Shown: positions 8,164-15,840 of the stretch, in pieces
Numbering within the stretch: the first letter of the stretch is position 1
Layout of the letters: each line of letters opens with the position of its first letter
Origin: an uncultured Arachnia sp.
Lineage (GTDB): Bacteria > Actinomycetota > Actinomycetes > Propionibacteriales > Propionibacteriaceae
Assembly: GCA_947493995.1 (NCBI GenBank)
Contig: CANLTJ010000001.1
Location: 372,001-436,000 of the forward strand
Length of the DNA: 64,000 bases
Direction of reading: 5' to 3'
Program-made: the position numbers and the translations under genes
The notes under the pieces: generated by a model
What the model saw: only the letters and a program-made list of their open reading frames with translations
What the model was told of the DNA's origin: nothing
Database searches by the model: none

Positions 8164-8816
8164 GATGAGGTCCTTTCGGGGCTGTGAGGCATTGGTTGCT
8201 GATGCAGGAATGCGGGTTCGAAGAGACGAACCGTGAAGTCGACGATGTCCGCCCGGGGACGGTGGTGGCCGGTGGTGATCCATTTGTCGGCGATGGCCCA
8301 GACGAAGCCGACGACGCCGTGCCCCCACGTGTTGGCAGCGCGCGGGTCGAGCCCTCTCTGCCGGAGCCAGGAGCGGAACGCCTCGGCGATCTCGTTGCCG
8401 ATGCGGCCCGTGATGCTGGTGATCGGGTCCTCCACCGGCGACTCGCCCAGGGGGCGAGTGACCACGAACTGGTAGATGTGCGGATCCCGTTCCACCAACG
8501 CCAGGTAGGTGTCGGTCAACTCCCGGATGAGTTCCGCCGGTTCCATGTCCGTAGTGCCCGAGATGTGATGTTGCAGATGTGACCAGATGAACTGGTGCAC
8601 GGATTCCACCACGGCCGTGTAGAGGCCGGTGCGGCCACCGAAGTGGCGGTAGAGCACGGGCTTCGACGTACCCGCTTCAGCGGCAACGATGTCCATGCCG
8701 ACGCCGGCACCGTGACGGCGAATTGCCCGCAGCGTGGAATCGACGAGCTCCTGGCGACGCTGGGCATTGTGCTCCTCCCAGCGCGTGGTGCGACCGTCGA
8801 TCGCGGTGGTGTCCAT
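8160..8816 (-). CDS. TetR-family transcriptional regulator
   Basis: A 218-residue repressor. The helix-turn-helix is at residues 41-69 (MDIVAAEAG then SKPVLYRHFGGRTGLYTAV), and the C-terminal 140 residues form a helical ligand and dimer domain. It is divergent from the thiolase operon and cotranscribed with the acyl-CoA oxidase-like gene, which it overlaps by four bases. The shared upstream region holds a 27-bp near-perfect palindrome centred on 8855, very probably its own operator. It therefore likely controls both arms of a fatty-acid degradation regulon in response to an acyl-CoA or fatty acid. The ATG at 8816 is supported by TACTCT six bases upstream, suggesting a leaderless message. Confidence 0.92.
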   Translation of the reverse strand: MDTTAIDGRTTRWEEHNAQRRQELVDSTLRAIRRHGAGVGMDIVAAEAGTSKPVLYRHFGGRTGLYTAVVESVHQFIWSHLQHHISGTTDMEPAELIRELTDTYLALVERDPHIYQFVVTRPLGESPVEDPITSITGRIGNEIAEAFRSWLRQRGLDPRAANTWGHGVVGFVWAIADKWITTGHHRPRADIVDFTVRLFEPAFLHQQPMPHSPERTSS

Positions 8817-8822
8817 TCCGTC

Positions 8823-8828
8823 AGAGTA
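8823..8828 (-). promoter_or_regulatory. -10 box TACTCT, leaderless promoter of the TetR gene
   Basis: TACTCT on the minus strand ends six bases before the TetR ATG. The palindrome at 8842-8868 would cover the spacer and -35 region, consistent with autorepression. Confidence 0.5.
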
Positions 8829-8841
8829 CCCCACACCGCAA

Positions 8842-8868
8842 GTATCTGCTACCTTAGGTGTCAGATAC
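8842..8868. promoter_or_regulatory. TetR operator palindrome
   Basis: A 27-bp palindrome centred on T8855. Outer arms GTATCTG (8842-8848) and CAGATAC (8862-8868) are perfect complements, and inner arms ACCT (8851-8854) and AGGT (8856-8859) are too; only the two pairs between them mismatch, so 11 of 13 pairs match. It lies in the 83-base gap between the divergent TetR and thiolase starts, where an operator for the adjacent regulator is expected. Confidence 0.8.
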
Positions 8869-8899
8869 CATTCACTCGGCACCCAGGAGGAACTCCACA

Positions 8900-10147
8900 A
8901 TGGCGCTTCGAAACGCGGTGGTGGTGGGCGGCAACCGCACCCCATTCACGAAGGCGGGTGGCCGGTTCGCGGCTGCGTCCGCTCAGGACCTGTTGACGTC
9001 GGCTCTCGACGGACTGGTGGCTCGCTTCGGGCTCGCCGGAGAACAGATTGGGCAGGTCAGTGCCGGTGCTGTCCTCAAGCACACCCGGGACTTCAACCTC
9101 ACCAGGGAAGCCGTGCTCGGTTCCGCCCTGTCACCCCATACTCCGACCAGTGACGTCGGCATGGCGTGCGGGACGGGACTGGAGGCCATCACGACGATCG
9201 CCAACAAGATCCGTCTCAATCAGATCGACAACGGCATCGCGGGCGGCGCGGACAGCGCCTCAGATGCCCCCATCGTCGTGAGCGAGCCTCTGCGGCGGGC
9301 TGTGTTGAAGGCATCCCGCGCCCGGAATGTGCTCGATCGGATCAAGGCGTTCGGAACGCTCGGTCCGGCTGATCTCCTGCCCGTTCCCCCATCGGTCGAT
9401 GAAGCGCGCACGGGCCTGTCCATGGGCGAGTCCCAGGCACTCACCACGAAGAAGTGGGACATCAGCCGCGAGGCGCAGGACGAGCTGACGCTGGCCTCAC
9501 ATCAGAATCTGGCGCGCGCATGGGACTCCGGTTTCTTCGACGATCTGGTCACCGGCTACCTCGGCGTGACCCGCGACACCGTCCTCCGGCCGGACACCAC
9601 GCTGGAGAAGCTCGCGAAGCTCAAGCCCGTCTTCGGACGCGGCGACGACGCCAGCATGACGGCCGGAAACTCCACCGCGCTGAGCGACGGCGCCGCCGTC
9701 GTCCTGCTGGCCGAGGAGGAGTGGGCTCGCGAGCACGGCTGGCCCACCCTTGCGCGCATCGTCGACACCCAGACCGCGGCCGCCGATTACGTCACCGGCA
9801 AGGAGGATCTGCTGCTCGCTCCGACGCGCGCGATCCCGGTTCTGCTGCAGCGCAACAATGTGGATCTGGACAGCTTCGACTTCATCGAGATCCATGAAGC
9901 CTTCGCATCCACTGCTCTCGCCACCATCAAGGCGCTGGAGAAGAACGGGGTGGGCACCGTCGATCGATCGAAACTGAATGTCAACGGCAGTTCTCTGGCG
10001 GCTGGTCACCCGTTCGCAGCCACCGGTGCGCGCATCGTCGCGTCACTTGCCAAGATACTGGCCGAGAAGGGCCCGGGCAGCCGGGGGCTGATATCGGTCT
10101 GCACCGCCGGCGGCCAGGGCATCACCGCGATTCTGGAGGCAATCTGA
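8900..10147 (+). CDS. Acetyl-CoA acetyltransferase / 3-ketoacyl-CoA thiolase (FadA2-like)
   Basis: A 415-residue thiolase that cleaves 3-ketoacyl-CoA in beta-oxidation or runs the reverse Claisen condensation. All catalytic residues are present: nucleophile C90 in MACGTG, H370 in AAGHPFAATGA, and C401 in SVCTAGGQG. I start it at the ATG at 8900, with AGGAGG at 8885-8890; a longer frame would run into the operator. The stop and the next ATG share one base (TGATG), so it is coupled to the FabG-type gene. The order thiolase, FabG4, MaoC matches the mycobacterial fadA2-fabG4-htdX cluster. Expression is probably repressed by the divergent TetR. Confidence 0.93.
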   Translation: MALRNAVVVGGNRTPFTKAGGRFAAASAQDLLTSALDGLVARFGLAGEQIGQVSAGAVLKHTRDFNLTREAVLGSALSPHTPTSDVGMACGTGLEAITTIANKIRLNQIDNGIAGGADSASDAPIVVSEPLRRAVLKASRARNVLDRIKAFGTLGPADLLPVPPSVDEARTGLSMGESQALTTKKWDISREAQDELTLASHQNLARAWDSGFFDDLVTGYLGVTRDTVLRPDTTLEKLAKLKPVFGRGDDASMTAGNSTALSDGAAVVLLAEEEWAREHGWPTLARIVDTQTAAADYVTGKEDLLLAPTRAIPVLLQRNNVDLDSFDFIEIHEAFASTALATIKALEKNGVGTVDRSKLNVNGSSLAAGHPFAATGARIVASLAKILAEKGPGSRGLISVCTAGGQGITAILEAI

Positions 10148-11559
10148 TGGCAGGCACGAGTTTTCTTGAGACTTTGTACAACACGGGGCCGGGACGGGCC
10201 GTCGCCCGCAAGGCGGGTCTGACGGATCCCCCGAAACTGCGCCGTGGGTACGACAGGCCGGAGGGGCCCGTCGCGCTGGCGTCCCTGCTCGGTGGCGGTA
10301 TTGGTGCCGAAGCGCTCACACAGCTGGGCGTCGACACCATTGAGGCCTTGGTGGATGTTGCTGACAACCGCTCGAAGGACGAGCGCGGTCGCGACGTCCC
10401 ACCGGCCTACTCGCCCCGGCTCGGCGCCCTTGTGGTGGACGCGACCGGGCTCCGGGAGATCGGCCAACTCGAACTGCTCCGGCAGGTGCTCCGCCCTGCC
10501 ATGAAGGGGCTCGAGCGCTCCGGCCGCGTCATCATCCTGACCGCCGACGCCAGCACCGTCGATTCTCCGGAGGCCAAGGCTGTTGCCCAGGGGATCGACG
10601 GCATCAACCGCACAGTCGGCAAGGAACTGCGCGGTGGCTCCACGTCGAACCTTGTCTACCTCACGGACGGTGCCGGGGCCGAGGACCTCAGCTCCACCCT
10701 TGCGTTTCTGCTGGAAGGCCGTTCGGCCTTCGTCGATGGTCAGGCGTGGCGCGTCGCTCCCCGCAAGGACGGCGATGACGGCACCGCAGGATCGAATCGC
10801 AACGCGCCCTTCGCGGGGCGCATTGTCGTGGTCACCGGTGCCGCCCGCGGAATCGGAGCCGCGATTGCCCGGACGTTCGCACGCGACGGCGCCACCGTCG
10901 TCGCCATCGATGTCCCGCAGGCTGGTGAGAACCTGTCCGCCGTGGCCAACGAATTGGGTGGCTCAGCTCTGCAGCTGGACATCACCGGCCCGGATGCCGG
11001 TAACCGGATCGCATCCCACGTCGCCGCGGTGCACGGAGCCGACAAGAAGATCTGGGCCATCGTCCACAACGCCGGAATCACACGCGACAAAATGCTCGCC
11101 AACCTGGACGAGAAGCTCTGGGGCTCGGTGCTCGAGGTAAACCTCGCCGCCCAGATCCGCATCAATGCTGTCCTTCTCGACGAGAACCTCCCGGGAGGCC
11201 TGGACCGCACTGCACGCATCGTTGGGATCGCCTCCACCTCCGGCGTGGCCGGTAACAAGGGACAGACCAACTACGCAGCCTCCAAGGCCGGTGTGATGGG
11301 TCTGGTGTGGGCGATGGCCGACGAATTGTCGGATCGGCCCGTCACTGTCAACGCCGTTGCGCCCGGATTCATCGAGACGGACATGACGGCCGCCATTCCC
11401 TTCGTGTCGCGGGAGATTTTCCGCCGCACCAACTCCCTGCAGCAGGGCGGCCAGCCCGTCGACGTGGCCGAGACCATTGCATACCTGTGCGACCCTGCCT
11501 CCGGCGGTGTGGACGGACAGGTCATCCGCGTCTGTGGACAGAACCTGGTGGGTGCATGA
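10147..11559 (+). CDS. fabG: High-molecular-weight 3-oxoacyl-ACP/CoA reductase (FabG4-type)
   Basis: A 470-residue short-chain dehydrogenase of the FabG4 class. The N-terminal 220 residues form a degenerate flavodoxin-like domain, seen in mycobacterial FabG4 and absent from ordinary FabG (about 250 residues). The C-terminal SDR domain has the cofactor loop TGAARGIG at 230-237, NAG in the middle, and the catalytic YAASK (Y376, K380). FabG4 is reported to reduce 3-ketoacyl-CoA with NADH, which fits its place between a thiolase and a MaoC hydratase. It starts on the base that ends the thiolase stop, and its own TGA overlaps the MaoC start by four bases. Confidence 0.92.
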   Translation: MAGTSFLETLYNTGPGRAVARKAGLTDPPKLRRGYDRPEGPVALASLLGGGIGAEALTQLGVDTIEALVDVADNRSKDERGRDVPPAYSPRLGALVVDATGLREIGQLELLRQVLRPAMKGLERSGRVIILTADASTVDSPEAKAVAQGIDGINRTVGKELRGGSTSNLVYLTDGAGAEDLSSTLAFLLEGRSAFVDGQAWRVAPRKDGDDGTAGSNRNAPFAGRIVVVTGAARGIGAAIARTFARDGATVVAIDVPQAGENLSAVANELGGSALQLDITGPDAGNRIASHVAAVHGADKKIWAIVHNAGITRDKMLANLDEKLWGSVLEVNLAAQIRINAVLLDENLPGGLDRTARIVGIASTSGVAGNKGQTNYAASKAGVMGLVWAMADELSDRPVTVNAVAPGFIETDMTAAIPFVSREIFRRTNSLQQGGQPVDVAETIAYLCDPASGGVDGQVIRVCGQNLVGA

Positions 11560-12434
11560 TGCGCAAGATCACAACATTGAAGGAACTACCCGACGTGGGG
11601 GCGTTGGTCGGCAAGGCCGTGGTGACGTCGTTCGGGCGGCCGGGAGCGTCGGCCGGACTCCCCCAGCGCAGCCTGCTGGTTCCACAACATCATCAGGATC
11701 CGGATCGATTGGCCGCCTACAACCGGGTATGCGGCTTCGGGTTGCGCGACCACGTGCCCGCCACGTGGCTCCACGTCCTCACCTTTCCCCTGCATGCCGC
11801 CCTGATGGCGGGACGGGATTTCCCGTTCGGGCTCGCGGGGCTCGTGCACGTCACCAACACGATGACGCTGCACCGGCCCGTCTCGCTCACTGAACCGCTT
11901 CGCATCAAGGTGTGGAGCGACAACCTCGCGCCGCACAAGAGGGGCGTGACGTTCGATCTGGTGGGCGAAATCCATGTGGACGATGAGCTTGTGTGGTCCG
12001 GCCGGAGCAACTACCTCGCCATGGGGGCGGAACTCGATGCGCCCGCGCCCGCCCCGTTGCCTCGCCTGGCATCGCCGGAGACCGCTCCGAGCCAGCTCTG
12101 GCGGTTGCCAGCTGATCTCGGGAGGCAGTACGCGCAGGTCTCCGAGGACACGAACCCCATTCACCTGTACCCGCTCACCTCGATGCCGTTCGGATTCAAG
12201 CGTCCGATCATCCACGGCATGTGGACCCACGCGAAGGCACTGTCAGCACTGGGACCGCGACTGCCCGAGAGTTTCACCGTCGATGTGGCCTTCACCAAGC
12301 CTCTGATGCTGCCCACGAAGGCCACCTTCGCTGTGGACGAGACCGAGGACGCACTGCGCTTCGCCGTGGCCCGAGCCGGGTCCGATGGCCCGGCCCTCGT
12401 CGGTCGCGTGACGTCGTTCGACTCACCCGTCTGA
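11556..12434 (+). CDS. MaoC-family (R)-hydratase/dehydratase (HtdX-like)
   Basis: A 292-residue double hot-dog protein. The C-terminal half has hydratase motif 2, [10 protein letters not shown] with D198 and H203 as the catalytic pair, followed by a GMW strand; the N-terminal half is the decayed substrate-holding repeat. It hydrates enoyl-CoA or dehydrates (R)-3-hydroxyacyl-CoA and so links the FabG4-type reductase to the thiolase. Start is ATGATG at 11556; either ATG may be used, the first giving a 4-base overlap with fabG. It is the last gene before a strong hairpin. The mycobacterial relative is HtdX (Rv0241c), in the same gene order. Confidence 0.88.
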   Translation: MMRKITTLKELPDVGALVGKAVVTSFGRPGASAGLPQRSLLVPQHHQDPDRLAAYNRVCGFGLRDHVPATWLHVLTFPLHAALMAGRDFPFGLAGLVHVTNTMTLHRPVSLTEPLRIKVWSDNLAPHKRGVTFDLVGEIHVDDELVWSGRSNYLAMGAELDAPAPAPLPRLASPETAPSQLWRLPADLGRQYAQVSEDTNPIHLYPLTSMPFGFKRPIIHGMWTHAKALSALGPRLPESFTVDVAFTKPLMLPTKATFAVDETEDALRFAVARAGSDGPALVGRVTSFDSPV

Positions 12435-12449
12435 TCCGCAGTGGCTTTG

Positions 12450-12491
12450 GGTGGGCCCCAGCTGCCGGTCTACCAGCAGCTGGGGCCCACC
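12450..12491 (+). terminator. Terminator of the thiolase-fabG-maoC operon
   Basis: A perfect 16-bp GC-rich stem, GGTGGGCCCCAGCTGC (12450-12465) with its complement at 12476-12491, and a 10-base loop, begins 15 bases after the MaoC stop. No U-tract follows. It separates this operon from dapD. Confidence 0.75.
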
Positions 12492-12573
12492 GAAGGAACC
12501 ACGGATCGATCATGTCCCGGCGTCAGCGGCTCAACTGGCGACAGCTTGCGTCGTCGCTGTCGGCGACCGCCGT

Positions 12574-12579
12574 TAGACT
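12574..12579 (+). promoter_or_regulatory. -10 box TAGACT, leaderless promoter of dapD
   Basis: TAGACT ends seven bases before the dapD ATG at 12587 and no ribosome site is present, which fixes the dapD start. Confidence 0.55.
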
Positions 12580-12586
12580 GGCACCC

Positions 12587-13519
12587 ATGACTGAGACCAC
12601 CCGCACGGCCTGGGCATGGGGCCTCGCCACTGTCCACAGCACCGGCGCCATCCTCGACGCCTGGTATCCCGGCCCCGCACTGGGCAGCGAGGTCACCGAC
12701 GACGCGCCCGCCGCCCTCGTGGAGGCCCAGTACGACGACGACATGCGACAGGTGGAGACCAAGATCGTTCGCACGTCGATCTCACTGGATGAGCCGCCGC
12801 TCACCGTGGAGGACGCCTACCTCCGTCTCCACCTGCTCAGTGCCCGCCTCGTGCAGCCGCACGGCCTCAATCTGGACGGCATTTTCGGCAAGCTTCCCAA
12901 CAACGCCTGGACCAGCAGCGGACCCATCCGACCTGAGGACGTCAACCGCGTCCGCGCACTGCTGCGGGCCCGCGGCGAGCACCTCGTCGTCCACGGAATC
13001 GACAAGTTCCCACGCATGGTGGACTACGTGACCCCCAGCGGCGTCCGCATCGCTGACGCCGACCGTGTGCGTCTGGGCGGACATCTCGCCCACGGCACCA
13101 CCGTCATGCACGAGGGCTTTGTGAACTTCAATGCCGGCACGTTGGGGACCTCCATGGTGGAGGGACGCATCTCCTCCGGTGTCGTCGTGGGCGACGGCTC
13201 GGACATCGGCGGCGGCGCCTCGATCATGGGCACCCTCTCGGGTGGCGGTCAGCAGGTCATCGCCATCGGCGAGCGCTGCCTCCTCGGGGCACAGGCTGGC
13301 ATCGGCATCTCCCTGGGCGACGACTGTGTGGTGGAGGCCGGCCTGTATGTGACCTCCGGAACCAAGGTTTCCCTCGATGACGGCACCGTGGTGAAGGCCC
13401 GGGAACTCTCGGGCGTGAATGACCTGCTGTTCCTTCGCGACTCCACCAATGGCCGGGTCGTGGCCCGCCCCCGCCATGGACAGAAGATTGCCCTGAACGC
13501 GGATCTCCACGCCAACTGA
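12587..13519 (+). CDS. dapD: Tetrahydrodipicolinate N-succinyltransferase (mycobacterial type)
   Basis: DapD succinylates tetrahydrodipicolinate with succinyl-CoA, the committing step of the succinylase route to diaminopimelate. The 310-residue protein starts [16 protein letters not shown], typical of the actinobacterial type, and its second half is a left-handed beta-helix with hexapeptide turns ([20 protein letters not shown], then [20 protein letters not shown]). A longer open frame upstream overlaps the preceding hairpin; the ATG at 12587 with TAGACT seven bases before it is far more likely. The TGA shares one base with the next ATG, coupling it to a lysozyme-like membrane protein. Partners dapA, dapE and dapC are all in the window. 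Confidence 0.95.
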   Translation: MTETTRTAWAWGLATVHSTGAILDAWYPGPALGSEVTDDAPAALVEAQYDDDMRQVETKIVRTSISLDEPPLTVEDAYLRLHLLSARLVQPHGLNLDGIFGKLPNNAWTSSGPIRPEDVNRVRALLRARGEHLVVHGIDKFPRMVDYVTPSGVRIADADRVRLGGHLAHGTTVMHEGFVNFNAGTLGTSMVEGRISSGVVVGDGSDIGGGASIMGTLSGGGQQVIAIGERCLLGAQAGIGISLGDDCVVEAGLYVTSGTKVSLDDGTVVKARELSGVNDLLFLRDSTNGRVVARPRHGQKIALNADLHAN

Positions 13520-14340
13520 TGCGCAGATCGACAATCTGGGTGCTGGTGGTGGTCATCGTCCTCGGGACGGCCGCTTTCGGTGCGTGGCGTGGCTATCGGA
13601 GCTTCATGGACAACCTGATCGCTGAGCGCTGCTACGTCGATACCGACGGCGAACGGCTCATGCTCACCCACGAGCAGGCCTCCAACGCGGCCATCATCGT
13701 CGCTGCGTCCTACGTCGCTGACCTCCCCGAGCGTGCCGCCATCGTTGCCCTCGCCACTGCCTGGCAGGAATCGGGACTGCGCAACCTCGACTACGGGGAC
13801 CGCGATTCCCTCGGACTCTTCCAACAGCGTCCCAGCTACGGCTGGGGCACCGAAGCCGAAATCATGGACCCCTGGTACGCGTCAGCGGCGTTCTACGAGG
13901 AGCTGGTGAAGTTTGACGACTGGGAGAGCGTCGACATCAACGACATGGCCCAGCAGGTGCAGCGAAGCGGTTTCCCCGATGCCTACCGCCAGCACGAGGC
14001 CAACGCGATCGCTCTGGCCGGATCCCTGCGGGGCACGCGCCCCGCCACGCTCGCCTGCTTCGACAGGGGCCAGGATCCGGGCAACGCTGACGCGTTTGAT
14101 GCCTTCATCGACGTCGTCCCCGGCGTCGAGTACGCGCTGGAGGGCAACGTCATCACCCTCACCTCCGACGACCCGACGTCCCTGTGGTCCGCCACTCAGT
14201 TGTCGCTCGCACACACCCGAGATGGTGGAATCGAATCAGCCACCGTTGGAGACCAGACCTGGGAGCAGGGCGAGGAGGCCAGGTGGGGTCCAGCAGCCTC
14301 ACCAACGGCCGAAGGCACCGCCGAACTGCGGCTGTACTAG
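13519..14340 (+). CDS. Membrane-anchored lysozyme/transglycosylase-like protein
   Basis: A 273-residue protein with one N-terminal membrane helix (residues 5-24) and an extracytoplasmic domain. AWQESGLRNLDYG (81-93) puts E84 where lytic transglycosylases have their catalytic Glu (ES-G-x-x-N), and GLFQQRPSYGWG (99-110) matches the second family motif. I infer a peptidoglycan-binding or -cleaving role; similar actinobacterial proteins are often poorly named. The start overlaps the dapD stop by one base (TGATG), so it is made together with a cell-wall precursor enzyme. The C-terminal 90 residues match no family I recognise. It ends facing dapC with only 39 bases between. Confidence 0.75.
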   Translation: MRRSTIWVLVVVIVLGTAAFGAWRGYRSFMDNLIAERCYVDTDGERLMLTHEQASNAAIIVAASYVADLPERAAIVALATAWQESGLRNLDYGDRDSLGLFQQRPSYGWGTEAEIMDPWYASAAFYEELVKFDDWESVDINDMAQQVQRSGFPDAYRQHEANAIALAGSLRGTRPATLACFDRGQDPGNADAFDAFIDVVPGVEYALEGNVITLTSDDPTSLWSATQLSLAHTRDGGIESATVGDQTWEQGEEARWGPAASPTAEGTAELRLY

Positions 14341-14379
14341 GGCCACGCCACCACTCGACGCGCCATCCGTTTCGCCAGC

Positions 14380-15474
14380 TCAGGAACTCTGCAGACGGTG
14401 CGCAGCCGCCTCGATCCGCTCGTCGGTGGCCGTGAGGGCAATGCGGATGTGCGTGCTGGCCGCCTCACCGTAGAAGTCGCCCGGGGCGGCGAGGATTCCC
14501 CTCTCAGCAAGCCAGTCGATGGTCTCCCGGCAGGGTTCATCCCGGGAGGCCCACAGATAGAGAGCCCCCTCCGAGTGGTCGATCCGGAAACCCGCGGACT
14601 CCAGAGCGGGACGCAGGAGGGCCCGTCGGGCCGCGTAGCGCTCACGCTGCAGCTCGACGTGTTCCTGATCCGCCAGCAATGCGGCCATGACCGCCTGGAT
14701 CGGTGTGGGGAGCATCATGCCCAAGTGCTTGCGCGCGCCGATCAGCTCGCCGACCAGCGTCGGATCACCGGCGACGAAACCAGCACGATACCCCGCCGCG
14801 TTGGAACGCTTGGAGATCGAGTGCACAGCCAACAGCCCGGCCATGTCCCCGTCATTGACGCGGGGATCGAGGACGCTGATGGGTTCCGCCTCCCAGGCGA
14901 ACTCGCCGTAGCACTCGTCGCTGGCCAGGACGGCACCCCCTTCCCGGGAGGCCGCCACCCAGGCGCGCAACTGCTCCAGCGAGAGCATGGCGCCGGACGG
15001 GTTCGAGGGAGAGTTGATCCAGATCAGGCGTGCATCGGGAGGCAACGCCGCCGGGTCGTCGAGCGGCACCATCCGGGCACCCGCGACCTGCGCGCCCACT
15101 GCGTAGGTGGGGTAGGCGCACTCCGGATAAACGACGGCATCGCCGCTCCCGAGGCCAAGCAGTTTCGGCAACCATCCCACCAGTTCCTTGGTGCCGATGA
15201 CGGGCATCACGCACTCGTCGGTGAGTTCGACGGAGCTCCAGCGGTTCACCATGTAGTCGATGATCGCGCGTCGCGTTTCCGGGGCTCCCCACACGGTGGG
15301 ATACCCGGGAGCGTCGTGGGCGTTGAGCAGCGCCTCGCGCGCCAGAGAAGGGGTGGCATCGACCGGTGTTCCGACGGAGAGGTCAACAATCCCGTCGGGG
15401 TGGGAGAAAGCGCGTCGGCGAGCACCCGCCAGAGTGTCCCAGGGAAAGTCTGGCAGGGCACGCGCCAGCGACAT
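14380..15474 (-). CDS. dapC: Succinyldiaminopimelate aminotransferase
   Basis: A 364-residue class I/II PLP aminotransferase that converts N-succinyl-2-amino-6-ketopimelate to N-succinyl-diaminopimelate. The Schiff-base lysine is K222 in SISKRSNAAGYR; SPSNPSG holds the substrate carboxylate, and an Arg in HIRIALT near the end completes the site. It starts on the last base of the fdxA stop (TGATG); a GTG one codon upstream would overlap by four bases. The fdxA-dapC pair is conserved in actinobacteria (Rv1177-Rv1178 in Mtb), which separates this from other aminotransferases. Confidence 0.93.
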   Translation of the reverse strand: MSLARALPDFPWDTLAGARRRAFSHPDGIVDLSVGTPVDATPSLAREALLNAHDAPGYPTVWGAPETRRAIIDYMVNRWSSVELTDECVMPVIGTKELVGWLPKLLGLGSGDAVVYPECAYPTYAVGAQVAGARMVPLDDPAALPPDARLIWINSPSNPSGAMLSLEQLRAWVAASREGGAVLASDECYGEFAWEAEPISVLDPRVNDGDMAGLLAVHSISKRSNAAGYRAGFVAGDPTLVGELIGARKHLGMMLPTPIQAVMAALLADQEHVELQRERYAARRALLRPALESAGFRIDHSEGALYLWASRDEPCRETIDWLAERGILAAPGDFYGEAASTHIRIALTATDERIEAAAHRLQSS

Positions 15475-15794
15475 CACTGTTCCTGTGGTGGCAGTGCTGC
15501 GACGATGGGGTGGTCTCCCTTGATGGGACCGAGCTTGGCGGCGCCGCCGGGTGAACCGATCTCGTCGAAGAACTGGACGTTGGCGTCGTAGAACTGCGCC
15601 TCTTCAGCTGGCACGTCGTCCTCGTAGTAGATGGCCTCCACCGGGCAGACCGGTTCGCAGGCGCCGCAGTCGACACATTCTTCGGGGTGGATGTACAACA
15701 TGCGGTCGCCCTCGTAGATGCAGTCGACGGGGCACTCCTCCACGCAGGCACGATCCTTGAGGTCCACGCACGGCAGACTGATGATGTAGGTCAC
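15474..15794 (-). CDS. fdxA: 7Fe ferredoxin
   Basis: A 106-residue ferredoxin with eight cysteines: C9, C17, C21, C25, C40, C43, C46 and C50. The pattern C-x7-C-x3-C then C-x2-C-x2-C-x3-CP is that of FdxA proteins with one 3Fe-4S and one 4Fe-4S cluster. It carries single electrons in the cytoplasm, for example to P450 or reductive enzymes; the partner is unknown. The 40-residue C-terminal extension after the clusters is normal for the actinobacterial type. GGAGAAGG-like sequence precedes the ATG. It lies 46 bases after the VanW-like gene and is coupled to dapC. Confidence 0.95.
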   Translation of the reverse strand: MTYIISLPCVDLKDRACVEECPVDCIYEGDRMLYIHPEECVDCGACEPVCPVEAIYYEDDVPAEEAQFYDANVQFFDEIGSPGGAAKLGPIKGDHPIVAALPPQEQ

Positions 15795-15840
15795 AGCAGC
15801 ATCTCCTTCTCCACTTCGGTCTCCAGCTTAGCGGTGCACA

